A stretch of 64,000 nt of DNA from Blastococcus saxobsidens (GCF_010682065.1 NZ_JAAGWG010000002.1:186001-250000); one strand, 5' to 3'; counted from the first letter of the stretch, positions 34,186 to 44,356 are shown. Numbers and translations are program-made. Notes: a model not told the origin generated them from the letters alone.

Positions 34186-36096
34186 ATGCCGACGTCCGTC
34201 ACCATGCCCGCCCTGGGCGAGAGCGTCACCGAGGGCACGGTCACCCGCTGGCTCAAGCAGGAGGGTGACCAGGTCGAGGTCGACGAGCCCCTCCTCGAGG
34301 TGTCGACCGACAAGGTCGACACCGAGATCCCCTCGCCGGCCGCCGGCGTGCTGACCAAGATCCTGGTCGCCGAGGACGAGACCGTCGACGTCGGCGCGGA
34401 GCTCGCCGTCATCGGTGGCGAGGGCGACGGCGGTGGCTCGGCCCCCGCCGGCGACGCCGCCTCCGCGGACGACGACACCACCCCGCAGACGCCCGACCAG
34501 CAGGTCGAGGACGCCGATGGCGGATCCGAGCAGGAGCAGCAGCCTGCTGCCGAGCCCGAGCCGGAGCCCGCGCAGGCCTCGGGCGGCTCCGGCGGCGGCG
34601 AGGGCGGTGGCTCCGGCGGTGGCGAGGGCACCCCGGTGACCATGCCGGCGCTGGGCGAGAGCGTCACCGAGGGCACGGTCACCCGCTGGCTGAAGGCCGT
34701 GGGCGACGAGATCACCGCGGACGAGCCGCTGCTGGAGGTCTCCACCGACAAGGTCGACACCGAGATCCCCGCCCCGGTCAGCGGCACGCTGCTGGAGATC
34801 ACGGTCAACGAGGACGAGACCGTCGACGTCGGCGCGCAGCTGGCAGTGATCGGCACCGGTGCGGCCGGTGGCGGGTCCGCCCCCGCGCCGAAGCAGGAAG
34901 CGCCGAAGCAGGAAGCGCCGAAGCAGGAGGCCCCTGCCGAGGAGAAGCCGCAGGCCGCACCGGAGGCCAAGCCGGCCGCCACCGCGACCGCGCAGCCCGG
35001 CGGCGACTACGGCGCCAGCGGTGCGCAGCCGGCCCAGTCCCCGACCTCGGCCCCGCCGCCCCAGGTGGCCCCGCAGGCACCCGCGGCCGCCCCGGCCGGC
35101 GACGGCGACGGCGACGGCGGAGGCGGTGGCGGTGGCGGTGGCGGTGGCGGTGGCGGTGGCCAGTACGTCACCCCGCTGGTGCGCCGGCTGGCGTCAGAGC
35201 ACGGCGTCGACCTGGGCACCGTCTCCGGTACCGGGGTCGGCGGCCGGATCCGCAAGCAGGACGTGCTGGCGGCCGCCGAGAAGAAGGCGGCCCCTGCCGC
35301 CGCTCCCGCTGCCCCGGCCGCGTCGGGTGGCACGCGGACCCCGTCCCCGGCCGCCACGCCGGACACCTCCGTCCGTGGCCGCACCGAGAAGATGTCGCGG
35401 CTGCGCACGGTCATCGCCCGCCGCATGGTCGAGTCGCTCCAGGTGAGCGCGCAGCTGACCACGGTCGTCGAGGTCGACGTCACCCGCATCGCCAAGCTGC
35501 GGCAGCAGGCCAAGGCCGACTTCGAGGCCCGCGAGGGCGTGAAGCTGTCCTTCCTGCCGTTCTTCGCCAAGGCGGCGGTCGAGGCCCTGCGGGCGCACCC
35601 GACGGTCAACTGCTCGATCGACCAGGAGGCCGGCACGGTCACCTACCACGACACCGAGAACCTCGGCGTCGCGGTGGACACCGAGCGCGGTCTGCTGGTG
35701 CCGGTGATCCACGAGGCCGGAGACCTGAGCATCGGCGGGCTGGCCCGCAAGATCGCCGACCTCGCCGAGCGCACCCGCACCAACAAGGTGACGCCCGACG
35801 AGCTGGGCGGGGGCACGTTCACGCTGACCAACACCGGCAGCCGGGGCGCGCTCTTCGACACCCCGATCATCAACCAGCCGCAGGTCGCCATCCTGGGCAC
35901 CGGCGCGGTCGTGAAGCGCCCGGTCGTCGTCCAGGACCCCGACCTCGGCGAGGTCATCGCCGTCCGGTCGATGGTCTACCTGGCGATCACCTACGACCAC
36001 CGGATCGTCGACGGCGCCGACGCTGCCCGTTTCCTCACCACGGTGAAGGAACGGCTCGAGGCCGGACAGTTCCACGGCGAGCTCGGGCTCGCCTGA
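34186..36096 (+). CDS. sucB: 2-oxoacid dehydrogenase E2 with two lipoyl domains (SucB/DlaT)
   Basis: A 636-residue acyltransferase core. Two lipoyl domains (about residues 1-78 and 153-231) each carry the target Lys in STDKVDTEI. Linkers are Ala/Pro/Glu-rich, one with PKQEA three times and one with 15 consecutive glycines. A subunit-binding domain (about 328-362, [19 protein letters not shown]) and the catalytic domain follow, with the active-site His/Asp in [14 protein letters not shown] near 605. In mycobacteria the homolog (Rv2215) is the pyruvate dehydrogenase E2, so substrate specificity is open. Lipoylation would need LipA and LipB encoded nearby. Confidence 0.93.
   Translation: MPTSVTMPALGESVTEGTVTRWLKQEGDQVEVDEPLLEVSTDKVDTEIPSPAAGVLTKILVAEDETVDVGAELAVIGGEGDGGGSAPAGDAASADDDTTPQTPDQQVEDADGGSEQEQQPAAEPEPEPAQASGGSGGGEGGGSGGGEGTPVTMPALGESVTEGTVTRWLKAVGDEITADEPLLEVSTDKVDTEIPAPVSGTLLEITVNEDETVDVGAQLAVIGTGAAGGGSAPAPKQEAPKQEAPKQEAPAEEKPQAAPEAKPAATATAQPGGDYGASGAQPAQSPTSAPPPQVAPQAPAAAPAGDGDGDGGGGGGGGGGGGGGGQYVTPLVRRLASEHGVDLGTVSGTGVGGRIRKQDVLAAAEKKAAPAAAPAAPAASGGTRTPSPAATPDTSVRGRTEKMSRLRTVIARRMVESLQVSAQLTTVVEVDVTRIAKLRQQAKADFEAREGVKLSFLPFFAKAAVEALRAHPTVNCSIDQEAGTVTYHDTENLGVAVDTERGLLVPVIHEAGDLSIGGLARKIADLAERTRTNKVTPDELGGGTFTLTNTGSRGALFDTPIINQPQVAILGTGAVVKRPVVVQDPDLGEVIAVRSMVYLAITYDHRIVDGADAARFLTTVKERLEAGQFHGELGLA
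35122..35160 (+). repeat. GGCGGT microsatellite coding a polyglycine linker
   Basis: Six and a half copies of GGCGGT within sucB, in frame, coding 13 glycines. Slippage would change linker length without shifting the frame only in steps of 3 bases. Confidence 0.9.
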
Positions 36097-36105
36097 TCGA
36101 CGCCC

Positions 36106-36139
36106 GCTCGGGGCCCCGGTGACCACCGGGGCCCCGAGC
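36106..36139 (+). terminator. Terminator of lpdA-sucB
   Basis: 15-bp perfect stem (36106-36120 with 36125-36139), loop GACC, 9 nt after the sucB stop. Confidence 0.85.
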
Positions 36140-36180
36140 CCGTTCTGCCCTGCTCACGGGTCCACACCGGGGAGTGCCGC

Positions 36181-37086
36181 ATGAAGATCGCCGTCGCCGG
36201 GGCCTCCGGCCTGATCGGCAGCGCCCTGCTGCCGGCGTTGCGCGCCGACGGGCACGAGGTGGTGCAGCTGGTCCGGCGCACCCCGCGGACCACCGAGGAG
36301 CACCGCTGGGACCCGCAGCACCGCCGGATCGACGCGGCCGTCCTCGAGGACGTCGACGCGGTGGTCAATCTGGCCGGCGTGGGCGTGGGTGACCGGCGGT
36401 GGAACGAGAAGCACAAGCGGGCCGTGCTCAGCAGCCGCGTCGACACCACGACCACGCTGAGCGAGGCGCTGGCCGGTCTGGCCGCGGCGGACCCCGCCCG
36501 CTCCCGCGTGCTCGTCAACGCCTCCGGCGTGGGCTGGTACGGCGACACCGGCGACCGGGTCGTCGACGAGTCCGCTCCGGCCGGCGACGACTTCCTGGCC
36601 GAGGTGTGCGTCGCCTGGGAAGGGGCCACCCGTCCGGCCGCCGACGCCGGCGTGCGGGTGGTCCGGCTGCGCACCGGCCTCGTGCTGGCCCGCGGCGGCC
36701 TGCTGGGCCGGCTGCTGCCCATCTTCCGCGCCGGTCTCGGCGGGCGGCTCGGCTCCGGGCAGCAGTACATGCCCTGGATCAGCCTGGACGACGAGGTCGC
36801 CGCGATCCGGTTCCTGCTCACCCACCCGGTCAGCGGACCGGTCAACCTCTGCGGACCGGCGCCGGTGACCAACGCCGAGTTCACCGCGGCGCTGGGCCGG
36901 GTGCTGCACCGGCCGACGGTGCTCGTCGTCCCGCCACCGGCCCTGTGGCTGGCGCTCGGCGAGTTCGCCCCCGTCGGGGTCCTGGCCGGTCAGCGCGCCG
37001 TACCCGCCGCCCTCACCGACGCCGGCTTCCGCTTCACGCACACCGACGTGGAGTCCGCGCTGCGGGCGGTGCTGGCCCGGGGCTGA
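36181..37086 (+). CDS. TIGR01777-family SDR epimerase
   Basis: A 301-residue atypical short-chain dehydrogenase. The NAD(P) loop is VAGASGLIGSALLPAL, followed by VNLAGVGVGDRRWNEKHK, NASGVGWYGDTGD, PWISLDDEVAAIRFLL, and the C-terminal DUF1731 region FAPVGVLAGQRAVPAALTDA. The enzymatic substrate is unknown. It sits between sucB and lipB in actinobacteria (Rv2216) as here, hinting at a link with lipoate metabolism. ATG with GGGGAG 8 nt upstream. Confidence 0.9.
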   Translation: MKIAVAGASGLIGSALLPALRADGHEVVQLVRRTPRTTEEHRWDPQHRRIDAAVLEDVDAVVNLAGVGVGDRRWNEKHKRAVLSSRVDTTTTLSEALAGLAAADPARSRVLVNASGVGWYGDTGDRVVDESAPAGDDFLAEVCVAWEGATRPAADAGVRVVRLRTGLVLARGGLLGRLLPIFRAGLGGRLGSGQQYMPWISLDDEVAAIRFLLTHPVSGPVNLCGPAPVTNAEFTAALGRVLHRPTVLVVPPPALWLALGEFAPVGVLAGQRAVPAALTDAGFRFTHTDVESALRAVLARG

Positions 37087-37096
37087 CCCTCAGCCC
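37080..37096. terminator. Hairpin in which two stop codons pair, 36181/37090 genes
   Basis: GGGCTGA-CCC-TCAGCCC. TGA and TCA are the stops of the converging genes, separated by three bases. Confidence 0.55.
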
Positions 37097-38691
37097 ACCC
37101 GCTCGGCGCCGTCGATGCGCCAGCCCTCCGGCGTCCGCACCAGCAGCAGCCTGACCTGGGCGTCGGCGCGGCCGGGAGCCGTGCGCAGCGTCGGCCCGTC
37201 CGGCACGTCGGCCGGGACGACGCGGTAGTCGGGCCACCGATCGGTGACGAGCAGCTCGGCCTGCGCCTCCGAGGCCTCGGTCACGACCAGCTCGACGACC
37301 TCGGGCGCGAACCTGCTCAGCACCTCCCCGGCCGACGCCAGTGCCCGGACGTGCTCCTGGTCGGCGGCCAGCAACGCGCTGCCGGCCGTGTGGACGGAGG
37401 CGAGCCGCTCCGCCCCCTGGCCGGTGAAGGCCTCGGAGCGGCGCTGGTACAGCACCTCCACGAGCGCGCGCCACTCCTCCGGCGTCCGTGGCGTCGCACC
37501 CTCCGGCACACCGCCGGTCGTCGGCGCGGCGTCCTCGGCCGGGACCTCCCGGGACGGCGACGGCTCGCCCGCAGCTGCCGGGGCCGGCGCCGTGGCGGCC
37601 GCGACGGACTGTCCGCCGCCGGTCCCCTCCTCGCCCCAGCGCCCGCCCACCCATGCGGTGAGCGCCAGCGCGCTGAGCACGGCGGTCGCGACGAGCAGGC
37701 CGCGGACGACCGACGGGCGGGCGACGGAACGCAGCCGGCTCCCGGCGTGACGGCCGCGCTGAGAGGTCGCGACCACGGGGGCCGGCCGCGGCCGCCGGCC
37801 GGGGACCACGTGCGTCACGGCCGTCCGCACGTCCGGGCGCCCTGCCTGCGACGCCACCGCGGAGAGCGCCACCGGGGCCGCGGCACACGCGTGCCGGAGG
37901 TCGAGCGCGAAGGCCGCCGCCGTCCCGCGCGCGTGCGGATCGGCCGAGAGCCCGCGCCGGACCACCTCGACCAGCGCCGGGGGTGCTTCCGGCGCGAGCT
38001 CCGCCACGTCCGGCAGGTACCCGTCGGCGGCGACCGCGAGGGTGTCCCCGGGGGTCGCGGCGTTCCACGGGGCGACGCCGGTCAGCGCGTGGAACGCCGC
38101 CGCGGCCACCCCGAAGACGTCGGCGGCCGGGCCGGGCGCGGCCCCTCGGGCGACGACCGGGTCGACGTAGGCCGGGGTCACCTCCGCGGGCGCCGCATCC
38201 CCCAGGACGCGCGCCACCCCCAGGTCGGTGAGCACCGGCCGGCCCTCGGCGGTGAACAGCACGTTGCCCGGGGAGAGGTCGCCGTGGACGACCCCGTGGG
38301 CGTGGGCGTGCGCGAGCGCCGAGGCCACCGGCGCGATCGCGGTGACCACCTCGCCCGGGGTCAGGCGCCCCCGCCGGGCGAGGAGGCCGGCGAGGCTGCC
38401 CCCGGCGAGCAGCTCCAGGACCAGCGCGACCCGGGGCACACCTCCGCGGCGCGGCTGGTGGACCACCTCGACGAGCCGCACGAGGTGCGGGTGGTCCAGC
38501 TCGCCGAGCAACGCCGCCTCCCGCGCCTGCCGTTCCGGGTCTCCGGCCACCAGCACCTTGACCGCCACCGGGTCGCCCCCGCCGCGCGGGACCGCCCGCC
38601 AGACCTCCCCCGACCCGCCACGGCCGAGGGGTTCCTGAAGCGTGTAGCCGGGGACGACGGGGGGCACCGGGGTCGGGTCGGCGGCGGGCAT
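37090..38691 (-). CDS. Membrane Ser/Thr protein kinase (PknB type)
   Basis: A 533-residue transmembrane kinase. The cytoplasmic catalytic domain (about residues 15-270) has the Gly loop GRGGSGEVW, Lys in VAVKVL, HGDLSPGNVLF in place of the usual HRDLKPxN, and TDLGVAR in place of DFG. The catalytic Asp, Asn and metal Asp remain, so it may be active although HGD is unusual. The activation loop ends PAYVDPV rather than APE. One membrane helix (VRGLLVATAVLSALALTAWV, about residue 335) leads to an extracytoplasmic domain of about 170 residues without PASTA repeats. Start ATG 38691 is leaderless. Confidence 0.87.
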   Translation of the reverse strand: MPAADPTPVPPVVPGYTLQEPLGRGGSGEVWRAVPRGGGDPVAVKVLVAGDPERQAREAALLGELDHPHLVRLVEVVHQPRRGGVPRVALVLELLAGGSLAGLLARRGRLTPGEVVTAIAPVASALAHAHAHGVVHGDLSPGNVLFTAEGRPVLTDLGVARVLGDAAPAEVTPAYVDPVVARGAAPGPAADVFGVAAAAFHALTGVAPWNAATPGDTLAVAADGYLPDVAELAPEAPPALVEVVRRGLSADPHARGTAAAFALDLRHACAAAPVALSAVASQAGRPDVRTAVTHVVPGRRPRPAPVVATSQRGRHAGSRLRSVARPSVVRGLLVATAVLSALALTAWVGGRWGEEGTGGGQSVAAATAPAPAAAGEPSPSREVPAEDAAPTTGGVPEGATPRTPEEWRALVEVLYQRRSEAFTGQGAERLASVHTAGSALLAADQEHVRALASAGEVLSRFAPEVVELVVTEASEAQAELLVTDRWPDYRVVPADVPDGPTLRTAPGRADAQVRLLLVRTPEGWRIDGAERVG

Positions 38692-38698
38692 GACGGGC

Positions 38699-38704
38699 AC
38701 CGTA
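38699..38704 (-). promoter_or_regulatory. -10 element, leaderless start of the Ser/Thr kinase
   Basis: Minus-strand TACGGT, 7 nt before ATG 38691. Confidence 0.55.
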
Positions 38705-38783
38705 GACGGGATCGGGTGGCCGCCGTTCCGGTTGTCCACAGGTCGCACCGGTGGTCCGTCCCGCCTGGGAGCTGTGCGCCGGT

Positions 38784-38789
38784 TACCGT
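38784..38789 (+). promoter_or_regulatory. -10 element, leaderless start of the FAD oxidoreductase
   Basis: TACCGT, 6 nt before GTG 38796. It overrules the longer frame starting at 38751. Confidence 0.55.
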
Positions 38790-38795
38790 CGGGCG

Positions 38796-40049
38796 GTGTC
38801 CACGCCGCAGCAGGCCGAGGTCGTCGTGGTCGGGGCCGGGCTGGCGGGGCTGTCCGCGGCCTCCCGGCTCGCGGCCGCCGGGGTCGACGTGCACGTGCTG
38901 GAGGCGTCCGGTCACGTGGGTGGACGGCTGGCCACCGAGCGGATCGACGGCTTCGTCGTGGACCGCGGCTTCCAGGTGTTCAACACCGGTTACCCGCGGG
39001 CGGCCGACCTCGACCTCCCGGCCCTGGAACTCGGCTGGTTCGAGCGGGGCGCGATCGTCCGGGCCGGGGGCCGCGCGCACCCGGTGGTCGACCCCCGCCG
39101 CCGCCCCGGGTCCGCGCTCGGCACGGCGACGGCGCCCCTCGGCGGCCTGCGCGAGAAGGCGGCGCTCGTCGCCTTCTCGCTCCGCGCGGGCTACGCCCCC
39201 GTCGACCGGCTGCTGGCCCGTCCGGAGACGACGGCGGCGCAGTCCCTCCGCCGGGCCGGCGTGGGCGACGCCGCGATCGAGCGGTTCCTCCGGCCTTTCC
39301 TCGCCGGCGTCCTGCTGGAGGAGGAGCTGGCCACCTCCAGCCGGTACGTCGACCTGCTCTGGCGCAGCTTCGTGCGCGGTGCCACCGGCCTGCCCGCCTC
39401 CGGGATGCAGGCCATCGGCGAGCAGCTGGCCGGACGCCTCGACCCCGGCCGGGTGCACCTGGGCACCCCGGTGCGCTCGGTCGCCCCCGGCACGGTCGGC
39501 ACCGACGACGGCCCCTGGTCGGCCGGAGCCGTCGTCGTCGCGACGGATCCGGGGACGGCGGCCGGCCTCCTCCCCGCCGTGGAGGCGTCCGCGCCGCGGC
39601 AGGTGACCACCCACCTGCACGTGCTCCCGGAGTCCCCCTGGCCCAGTGCGCTCATCGTGCTCGGGCAGCCCGACGGACGGCTGGTCAACTCGGCCGTCGT
39701 GTCCGATGCCCAGCCGCGCTACAGCCCCGACGGCCGGGCGCTCGTCGCCAGCTCCACCCTCGGGCCGACCCGGGAGACCGACGTCCGCGGCGAGGTCGCG
39801 GCGGCGCACGGCGTCTCGCCGTCGGAGCTGGAGCACCTGACCACGGTGACCGTTCCGGGGGCGCAGCCGGCCGCGCTGCCCCCGCTGCAGCTGCGCCGCC
39901 CGGTCGACCTGGGCGACGGCGTCTACGTCTGCGGGGACCACCGGGACACCCCCTCCATCCAGGGCGCCATGGCCAGCGGCGCCCGGACGGCGCGCGCCGT
40001 GCTCCGCGCACTGCGGCCCACCAGGCCCGGCACCACGGGGAACGGCTGA
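38796..40049 (+). CDS. FAD-dependent amine-oxidase/phytoene-desaturase-like oxidoreductase
   Basis: A 417-residue flavoprotein. The N-terminal dinucleotide loop VVVGAGLAGLSAASRLAAAG is followed by VLEASGHVGGRLATE and VDRGFQVFNTGYP, the pattern of protoporphyrinogen-oxidase and carotenoid-desaturase relatives. The C-terminal FAD motif is YVCGDHRDTPSIQGAMASG. The substrate is unknown; no carotenoid genes are nearby. It is divergent from the kinase and upstream of lipB, so part of the material inserted in the conserved order. Confidence 0.85.
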   Translation: MSTPQQAEVVVVGAGLAGLSAASRLAAAGVDVHVLEASGHVGGRLATERIDGFVVDRGFQVFNTGYPRAADLDLPALELGWFERGAIVRAGGRAHPVVDPRRRPGSALGTATAPLGGLREKAALVAFSLRAGYAPVDRLLARPETTAAQSLRRAGVGDAAIERFLRPFLAGVLLEEELATSSRYVDLLWRSFVRGATGLPASGMQAIGEQLAGRLDPGRVHLGTPVRSVAPGTVGTDDGPWSAGAVVVATDPGTAAGLLPAVEASAPRQVTTHLHVLPESPWPSALIVLGQPDGRLVNSAVVSDAQPRYSPDGRALVASSTLGPTRETDVRGEVAAAHGVSPSELEHLTTVTVPGAQPAALPPLQLRRPVDLGDGVYVCGDHRDTPSIQGAMASGARTARAVLRALRPTRPGTTGNG

Positions 40050-40142
40050 CACCCGCGCCCGCGGTCGAGGTCCGGGATCGAGAGGCCGGATTCCGAGGAC
40101 CGCGCCAGCGGCGTGCGACCGCCAGGCGTCCCGGCTCGGGCC

Positions 40143-40148
40143 TAGGCT
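40143..40148 (+). promoter_or_regulatory. -10 element, leaderless start of lipB
   Basis: TAGGCT, 6 nt before GTG 40155. Confidence 0.6.
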
Positions 40149-40154
40149 GGGGCC

Positions 40155-40814
40155 GTGACGCTCGAGGTGCTCCGGCTCGGCCTGGTCGACTACGAGGAGG
40201 CGTGGGCGCGGCAGCGTGAGCTGCACGCCCGACGCGTCGCCGGGGAGGCCCCTGACACCCTGCTCCTCCTGGAGCACCCGCCGGTCTACACGGCCGGCAA
40301 GCGCACCGAGCCGCACGAGCGCCCCTTCGACGGCACCCCGGTCATCGACGTCGACCGCGGCGGCAAGATCACCTGGCACGGACCGGGCCAGCTCGTCGGC
40401 TACCCGATCGTCGCGCTGCCCGACCCGGTGGACGTCGTCGCCTACGTCCGCCGGCTCGAGGGCGCGCTGATCGACGTGTGCGCCGGGCTCGGCGTCCAGG
40501 CCGGCCGGGTCGAGGGGCGCAGCGGCGTGTGGCTGCCGGCGGACCCGCCCGGCAGCGGCCACCGGGCGGAGCGCAAGGTCGCCGCCATCGGCATCCGGGT
40601 CGCCCGCGGCGTGACGATGCACGGCTTCGCGCTCAACTGCGACCCCGACCTGACGGCGTTCGCCAACATGGTCCCGTGCGGTATCCCGGACGCCGGGGTG
40701 ACCTCGCTGTCGGCGGAGCTCGCCCGCGACGTCCCGGTGGCCGAGGCCCTGGATCCGGTTGAGACGGCGATGCGCGCGGTGCTGACCTCCGAGCCCGCAA
40801 TCGCGCCGGCGTGA
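40155..40814 (+). CDS. lipB: Octanoyl-[acyl-carrier-protein]:protein octanoyltransferase LipB
   Basis: A 219-residue enzyme that moves octanoyl from ACP to the lipoyl-domain lysine, making the substrate for LipA. It shows [17 protein letters not shown], the catalytic Lys in [11 protein letters not shown], and the catalytic Cys in [14 protein letters not shown]. Its final bases overlap the next gene (GTGA). In mycobacteria lipB directly precedes lipA; here lipA is at 49135, more than 8 kb away. Confidence 0.94.
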   Translation: MTLEVLRLGLVDYEEAWARQRELHARRVAGEAPDTLLLLEHPPVYTAGKRTEPHERPFDGTPVIDVDRGGKITWHGPGQLVGYPIVALPDPVDVVAYVRRLEGALIDVCAGLGVQAGRVEGRSGVWLPADPPGSGHRAERKVAAIGIRVARGVTMHGFALNCDPDLTAFANMVPCGIPDAGVTSLSAELARDVPVAEALDPVETAMRAVLTSEPAIAPA

Positions 40815-41194
40815 CCGCACTCCCCCGGAGCGAGTACGTCAGCCTGACCACCTTCCGGCGCACCGGTGCTCCCGTGGCGACCCCGGTCTGGGCCGCCACC
40901 GACGGGGAGCGGCTGGTGGTGTGGACCCGCGCGGACTCCGGCAAGGTGAAGCGGCTGCGCCACACCTCCCGGGTCACGGTCGCGCCGTGCGACGTCCGCG
41001 GCCGCACCACGGGCCCGGCCGTCGACGGCGTGGCCGGGTTCGTCGCCCCCGCCGACCAGGCGCAGGCGCTGGCTGCTCTGCGCCGGGACTACGGGCTGAA
41101 GTTCACCCTGGGCAACGCCACCTCGCGGCTGTGGCACCGGCTGCTCCGCCGCGAGGGCGAGCGGCACGAACTCATCAGCATCCGTCCCGCCTGA
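40811..41194 (+). CDS. PPOX-class F420/flavin-dependent oxidoreductase
   Basis: A 127-residue split-barrel protein. It begins [20 protein letters not shown], then [38 protein letters not shown] and [12 protein letters not shown], the pattern of the F420-dependent Rv1155/Rv2074-like group that reduces small molecules such as biliverdin. The substrate is unknown. The start GTG overlaps lipB, so they are co-translated. Confidence 0.85.
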   Translation: MTALPRSEYVSLTTFRRTGAPVATPVWAATDGERLVVWTRADSGKVKRLRHTSRVTVAPCDVRGRTTGPAVDGVAGFVAPADQAQALAALRRDYGLKFTLGNATSRLWHRLLRREGERHELISIRPA

Positions 41195-41294
41195 CAGGCT
41201 GACAGGCGCGCTGTCGTGCCGAGTGGGCCCGGAGGGTCCGCGCAGGCGCGACGGTGCGGCTCAGCGCATCAGGGGGACGCCACCTGGCCGCGGT

Positions 41295-41311
41295 GCGATC
41301 CGGAGGATCGC
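41295..41311. terminator. Short hairpin between 40811 gene and leuS
   Basis: GCGATCC-GGA-GGATCGC, 5 nt before the leuS stop on the convergent side. Short stem, no T-tract; a weak candidate. Confidence 0.4.
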
Positions 41312-41315
41312 GATG

Positions 41316-44210
41316 TCACAGCACGAAGTTGACCAGGCGGCCGGGGACGGCGACGACGCGGCGGATCGTCGCGCCCTCGAGGTAGCCGGCGATCTTCTCG
41401 TCCGCCCGCGCCGCCGCCTCCAGCGCGGCGGCGTCGGCGTCGGCGGGCACCGACACCTGCGCGCGGACCTTGCCGTTGACCTGCACGGCGACCTGCACGG
41501 TGTCCTCGACCAGCCACCGCTGCTCGGCCACCGGGAAGGGCGCCCAGGCCGAGGACCCCTCGTGGCCCAGCCGCGACCACAGCTCCTCGGCCAGGTGCGG
41601 GGCCAGCGGGCCCACCATCAGCACCAGCGGCTCGGCCGCGGACCGCGGCACCGGGGCGTCGGCGCCGAACGCCGACGTCAGGTGGTTGGTCAGTTCGGTG
41701 ATGCGGGCGATGGCGATGTTGAACCGCAGCGTCGCGTAGCCGTCGCGGACGCCGTCGATGGCCTTGTGCAGCGCGCGCAGCGTCTCCTCGGTCGGCTCGA
41801 CGTCGTCGGCCGCGCGCACCGCACCGGTCTGCTCGTCGACCACCACCCGCCAGATGCGCTGCAGCAGCCGCTGGGAACCGACCACGGCCTTGGTCTCCCA
41901 CGGCCGGGACTGCTCCAGCGGACCGGTGGACATCTCGTACACGCGGAAGGTGTCGGCCCCGTAGGCGCCGATCATCTCGTCCGGCGTGACCATGTTCTTC
42001 AGGCTCTTGCCGATCTTCCCGTACTCGCGGTTGACCGGCTTGCCCTCGTGCAGGAACTGGCCGTCGCGCTCCACGACCTCGGCGGCGGGCACGTAGAAGC
42101 CGCGCTCGTCGGTGTAGGCGTAGGCAGAGATGTAGCCCTGGTTCACCAGCCGGCGGAACGGCTCCTCGCTGGAGACGTGGCCCAGGTCGTGCAGCACCTT
42201 GTGCCAGAAGCGGGCGTACAGCAGGTGCAGCACCGCGTGCTCGACGCCGCCGACGTACAGGTCGACGCCGCCGGTGTCGCCGTCGCCGCGCGGGCCCATC
42301 CAGTACCGCTCCAGCTCCGGGTCGACCATGCGCTCGTCGTCACCGGGGTCCAGGTAGCGCAGGTAGTACCAGCACGAGCCGGCCCAGTTGGGCATCGTGT
42401 TGGTCTCGCGGCGGTACCTCTTCGGGCCGTCGCCCAGGTCCAGCTCGACGGTTGTCCACTCCGTGGCGCGCGACAGCGGGGGCTCCGGGGCGGAGTCGGC
42501 GTCGTCGTCGGCGAAGGTCTTCGGCGAGTAGTCGTCGACCTCGGGCAGCAGCACCGGCAGCATCGAGGTGGGGACGGCGACGGGCGAGTCGTCCTCGTCG
42601 TAGACGATCGGGAAGGGCTCGCCCCAGTAGCGCTGCCGGCTGAACAGCCAGTCGCGCAGCTTGTAGGTGGTGGTCGCCTCGCCGGCACCGCGCTGGACCA
42701 GCCACGCGGTGATCCGCTCGATCGCCGCCGCCTTGTCCAGGCCGTCCAGCGAGATCTCGTCGTTGGCGGAGTTGATCATGCGGCCCGGGCCGGTGTACGC
42801 GCCGCTGTCCTCGTCGAAGCCCTCGGGGCGCTCGACCGTGGGCACGATCTCCAGGCCGAACGTCGCCGCGAACTGCCAGTCGCGCTGGTCCTCGCCCGGC
42901 ACGGCCATGATCGCGCCGGTGCCGTAGCCGGTCAGCACGTAGTCGGCGATGAACACCGGCAGCTCGCGCCCGTTCACCGGGTTGACCGCGGTGGCGCCCA
43001 GCCAGACGCCGGTCTTCTCCCGGCCGGCGTCCTGACGGTCCAGCTCGGAGCGGCGCGAGGCCTGCCGCTGGTACTCCCGCACGGCCTCGGCCGGCGTCGC
43101 GGCGCCGCCCGTCCAGCGCTCGTCGGTGCCCTCGGGCCACGCGTCGGCGGTCAGTGCCCCGACCAGCGGGTGCTCGGGCGCCAGCACCATGTAGGTAGCG
43201 CCGAACAGGGTGTCGGGCCGGGTGGTGAAGACCTCGACCGTCCGGTCACCGGCGGCGAACCGGACCTTCGCGCCGGTGGAGCGGCCGATCCAGTTGCGCT
43301 GCATGAGTTTCAGCGACTCGGGCCAGTCCAGCCGGTCCAGGTCGGCCAGCAGGCGGTCGGCATAGGCGGTGATCCGCATCATCCACTGCTTGAGCGGCCG
43401 CCGGAACACCGGGAAGTTGCCCCGCTCGGAGCGCCCGTCGGCGGTGACCTCCTCGTTGGAGAGCACCGTGCCCAGGCCCGGGCACCAGTTGACCGGCGCC
43501 TCGTTCAGGTAGGCCAGGCGGTGCGCGTCGACGACCGCCTTCCGCGCGCGCTCGTCCAATTCCGCCCACGGCCGGCCCGACGGGTTGGTGCCGGCGGCCG
43601 GCTCGCGCGTCCCGCCGTCCAGCTCGGCGACCAGCTCCTCGATCGGCCGGGCCTTGTTCGCGTCCTCGTCGAACCAGGAGCCGAAGATCTGCAGGAAGAT
43701 CCACTGGGTCCACTTGTAGTAGCCCGGGTCGATCGTGGCGAAGGTGCGCCGCTGGTCGTGGTCGACACCCAGCCGGCGGAGCTGCGCGCTGATCGCGGCG
43801 ATGTTGGCCTCGGTCGTGATCCGGGGGTGCTGGCCGGTCTGGACGGCGTACTGCTCGGCGGGCAGGCCGAAGGCGTCGTAGCCCATGGGGTGCAGCACGT
43901 TGTCGCCGTCCATCCGGCGGAACCGGCTGGTGACGTCGGTGCCCAGGTAGCCCAGCGGGTGGCCGACGTGCAGGCCCGCGCCGGAGGGGTACGGGAACAT
44001 GTCCATCGCGAAGAACTTCGGCCGGTCGGCCACCCGGTCGAAGCCCTCGCTCAGCCGGCCGGTCGGGTTGGGCGTGTGGAAGGTGCCCCCGGCCTCCCAG
44101 CGGTCCTGCCAGGTCAGCTCGATCTGCTGCGCCAGGGCCGGCGTGTAGCGGTGCGGCGGCACGTCACCGGACACCGGCTCGACGTTCGGCTGGTCGGCGG
44201 TCTGGCTCAT
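41316..44210 (-). CDS. leuS: Leucyl-tRNA synthetase LeuS
   Basis: A 964-residue class I synthetase. The HIGH motif is HVGHPLGY in [15 protein letters not shown], the CP1 editing domain has [20 protein letters not shown], and the KMSKS equivalent is KIGKSLKN. I chose ATG 44210 with GGGAG 9 nt upstream; an in-frame ATG at 44261 directly follows the T-tract of the leader terminator and would add 17 residues. Transcription is predicted to be controlled by a leucine attenuator between 44262 and 44362. It faces away from the GGDEF-EAL gene. Confidence 0.93.
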   Translation of the reverse strand: MSQTADQPNVEPVSGDVPPHRYTPALAQQIELTWQDRWEAGGTFHTPNPTGRLSEGFDRVADRPKFFAMDMFPYPSGAGLHVGHPLGYLGTDVTSRFRRMDGDNVLHPMGYDAFGLPAEQYAVQTGQHPRITTEANIAAISAQLRRLGVDHDQRRTFATIDPGYYKWTQWIFLQIFGSWFDEDANKARPIEELVAELDGGTREPAAGTNPSGRPWAELDERARKAVVDAHRLAYLNEAPVNWCPGLGTVLSNEEVTADGRSERGNFPVFRRPLKQWMMRITAYADRLLADLDRLDWPESLKLMQRNWIGRSTGAKVRFAAGDRTVEVFTTRPDTLFGATYMVLAPEHPLVGALTADAWPEGTDERWTGGAATPAEAVREYQRQASRRSELDRQDAGREKTGVWLGATAVNPVNGRELPVFIADYVLTGYGTGAIMAVPGEDQRDWQFAATFGLEIVPTVERPEGFDEDSGAYTGPGRMINSANDEISLDGLDKAAAIERITAWLVQRGAGEATTTYKLRDWLFSRQRYWGEPFPIVYDEDDSPVAVPTSMLPVLLPEVDDYSPKTFADDDADSAPEPPLSRATEWTTVELDLGDGPKRYRRETNTMPNWAGSCWYYLRYLDPGDDERMVDPELERYWMGPRGDGDTGGVDLYVGGVEHAVLHLLYARFWHKVLHDLGHVSSEEPFRRLVNQGYISAYAYTDERGFYVPAAEVVERDGQFLHEGKPVNREYGKIGKSLKNMVTPDEMIGAYGADTFRVYEMSTGPLEQSRPWETKAVVGSQRLLQRIWRVVVDEQTGAVRAADDVEPTEETLRALHKAIDGVRDGYATLRFNIAIARITELTNHLTSAFGADAPVPRSAAEPLVLMVGPLAPHLAEELWSRLGHEGSSAWAPFPVAEQRWLVEDTVQVAVQVNGKVRAQVSVPADADAAALEAAARADEKIAGYLEGATIRRVVAVPGRLVNFVL

Positions 44211-44261
44211 CGCTGGTGCTCCCGGGGTTCCGACTGGCGGCGCGGTGACGGCGGCGGACAT

Positions 44262-44287
44262 AAAGAAACCCCTCACGCAGGAGGGGT
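44262..44287 (-). terminator. Leader (attenuator) terminator of leuS
   Basis: On the minus strand ACCCCTC-6 nt-GAGGGGT followed by TTTCTTT, a classical intrinsic terminator with a U-tract. This is unlike the T-less hairpins elsewhere in the window. It ends about 50 nt before the leuS start at 44210. Confidence 0.85.
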
Positions 44288-44325
44288 CGGCCGTGCTGTC
44301 TGGACGTTCTGGGTCAGCACGGCCG
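44288..44325 (-). promoter_or_regulatory. Leader hairpin (2:3 type) of the leuS attenuator
   Basis: Perfect 11-bp stem (44288-44298 with 44315-44325) and 16-nt loop. Its 5' arm covers the last codons and stop of the leader peptide, so a ribosome at the stop would block it. Its 3' arm abuts the terminator. How the two exclude each other needs folding. Confidence 0.7.
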
Positions 44326-44349
44326 GCGAAGCAGGAGCCGCCCGGTCAC
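44314..44349 (-). CDS. leuS leader peptide (three consecutive Leu codons)
   Basis: An 11-residue peptide, [11 protein letters not shown], read from a GTG that is probably the transcript's first base. Codons 5-7 are CTC, CTG and CTT, three different leucine codons in a row, as expected of a ribosome-stalling sensor of charged leucyl-tRNA. The TGA stop lies in the following hairpin. Start and stop, promoter distance, hairpin and terminator all fit one attenuator, which supports the call despite the size. Confidence 0.8.
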   Translation of the reverse strand: MTGRLLLRRPC

Positions 44350-44356
44350 GATCGGC

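Noticed and set aside
35101..35160. GGCGGT array as possible CRISPR or regulatory repeat
   Set aside because: No spacers, and it is in frame within sucB as a glycine linker.
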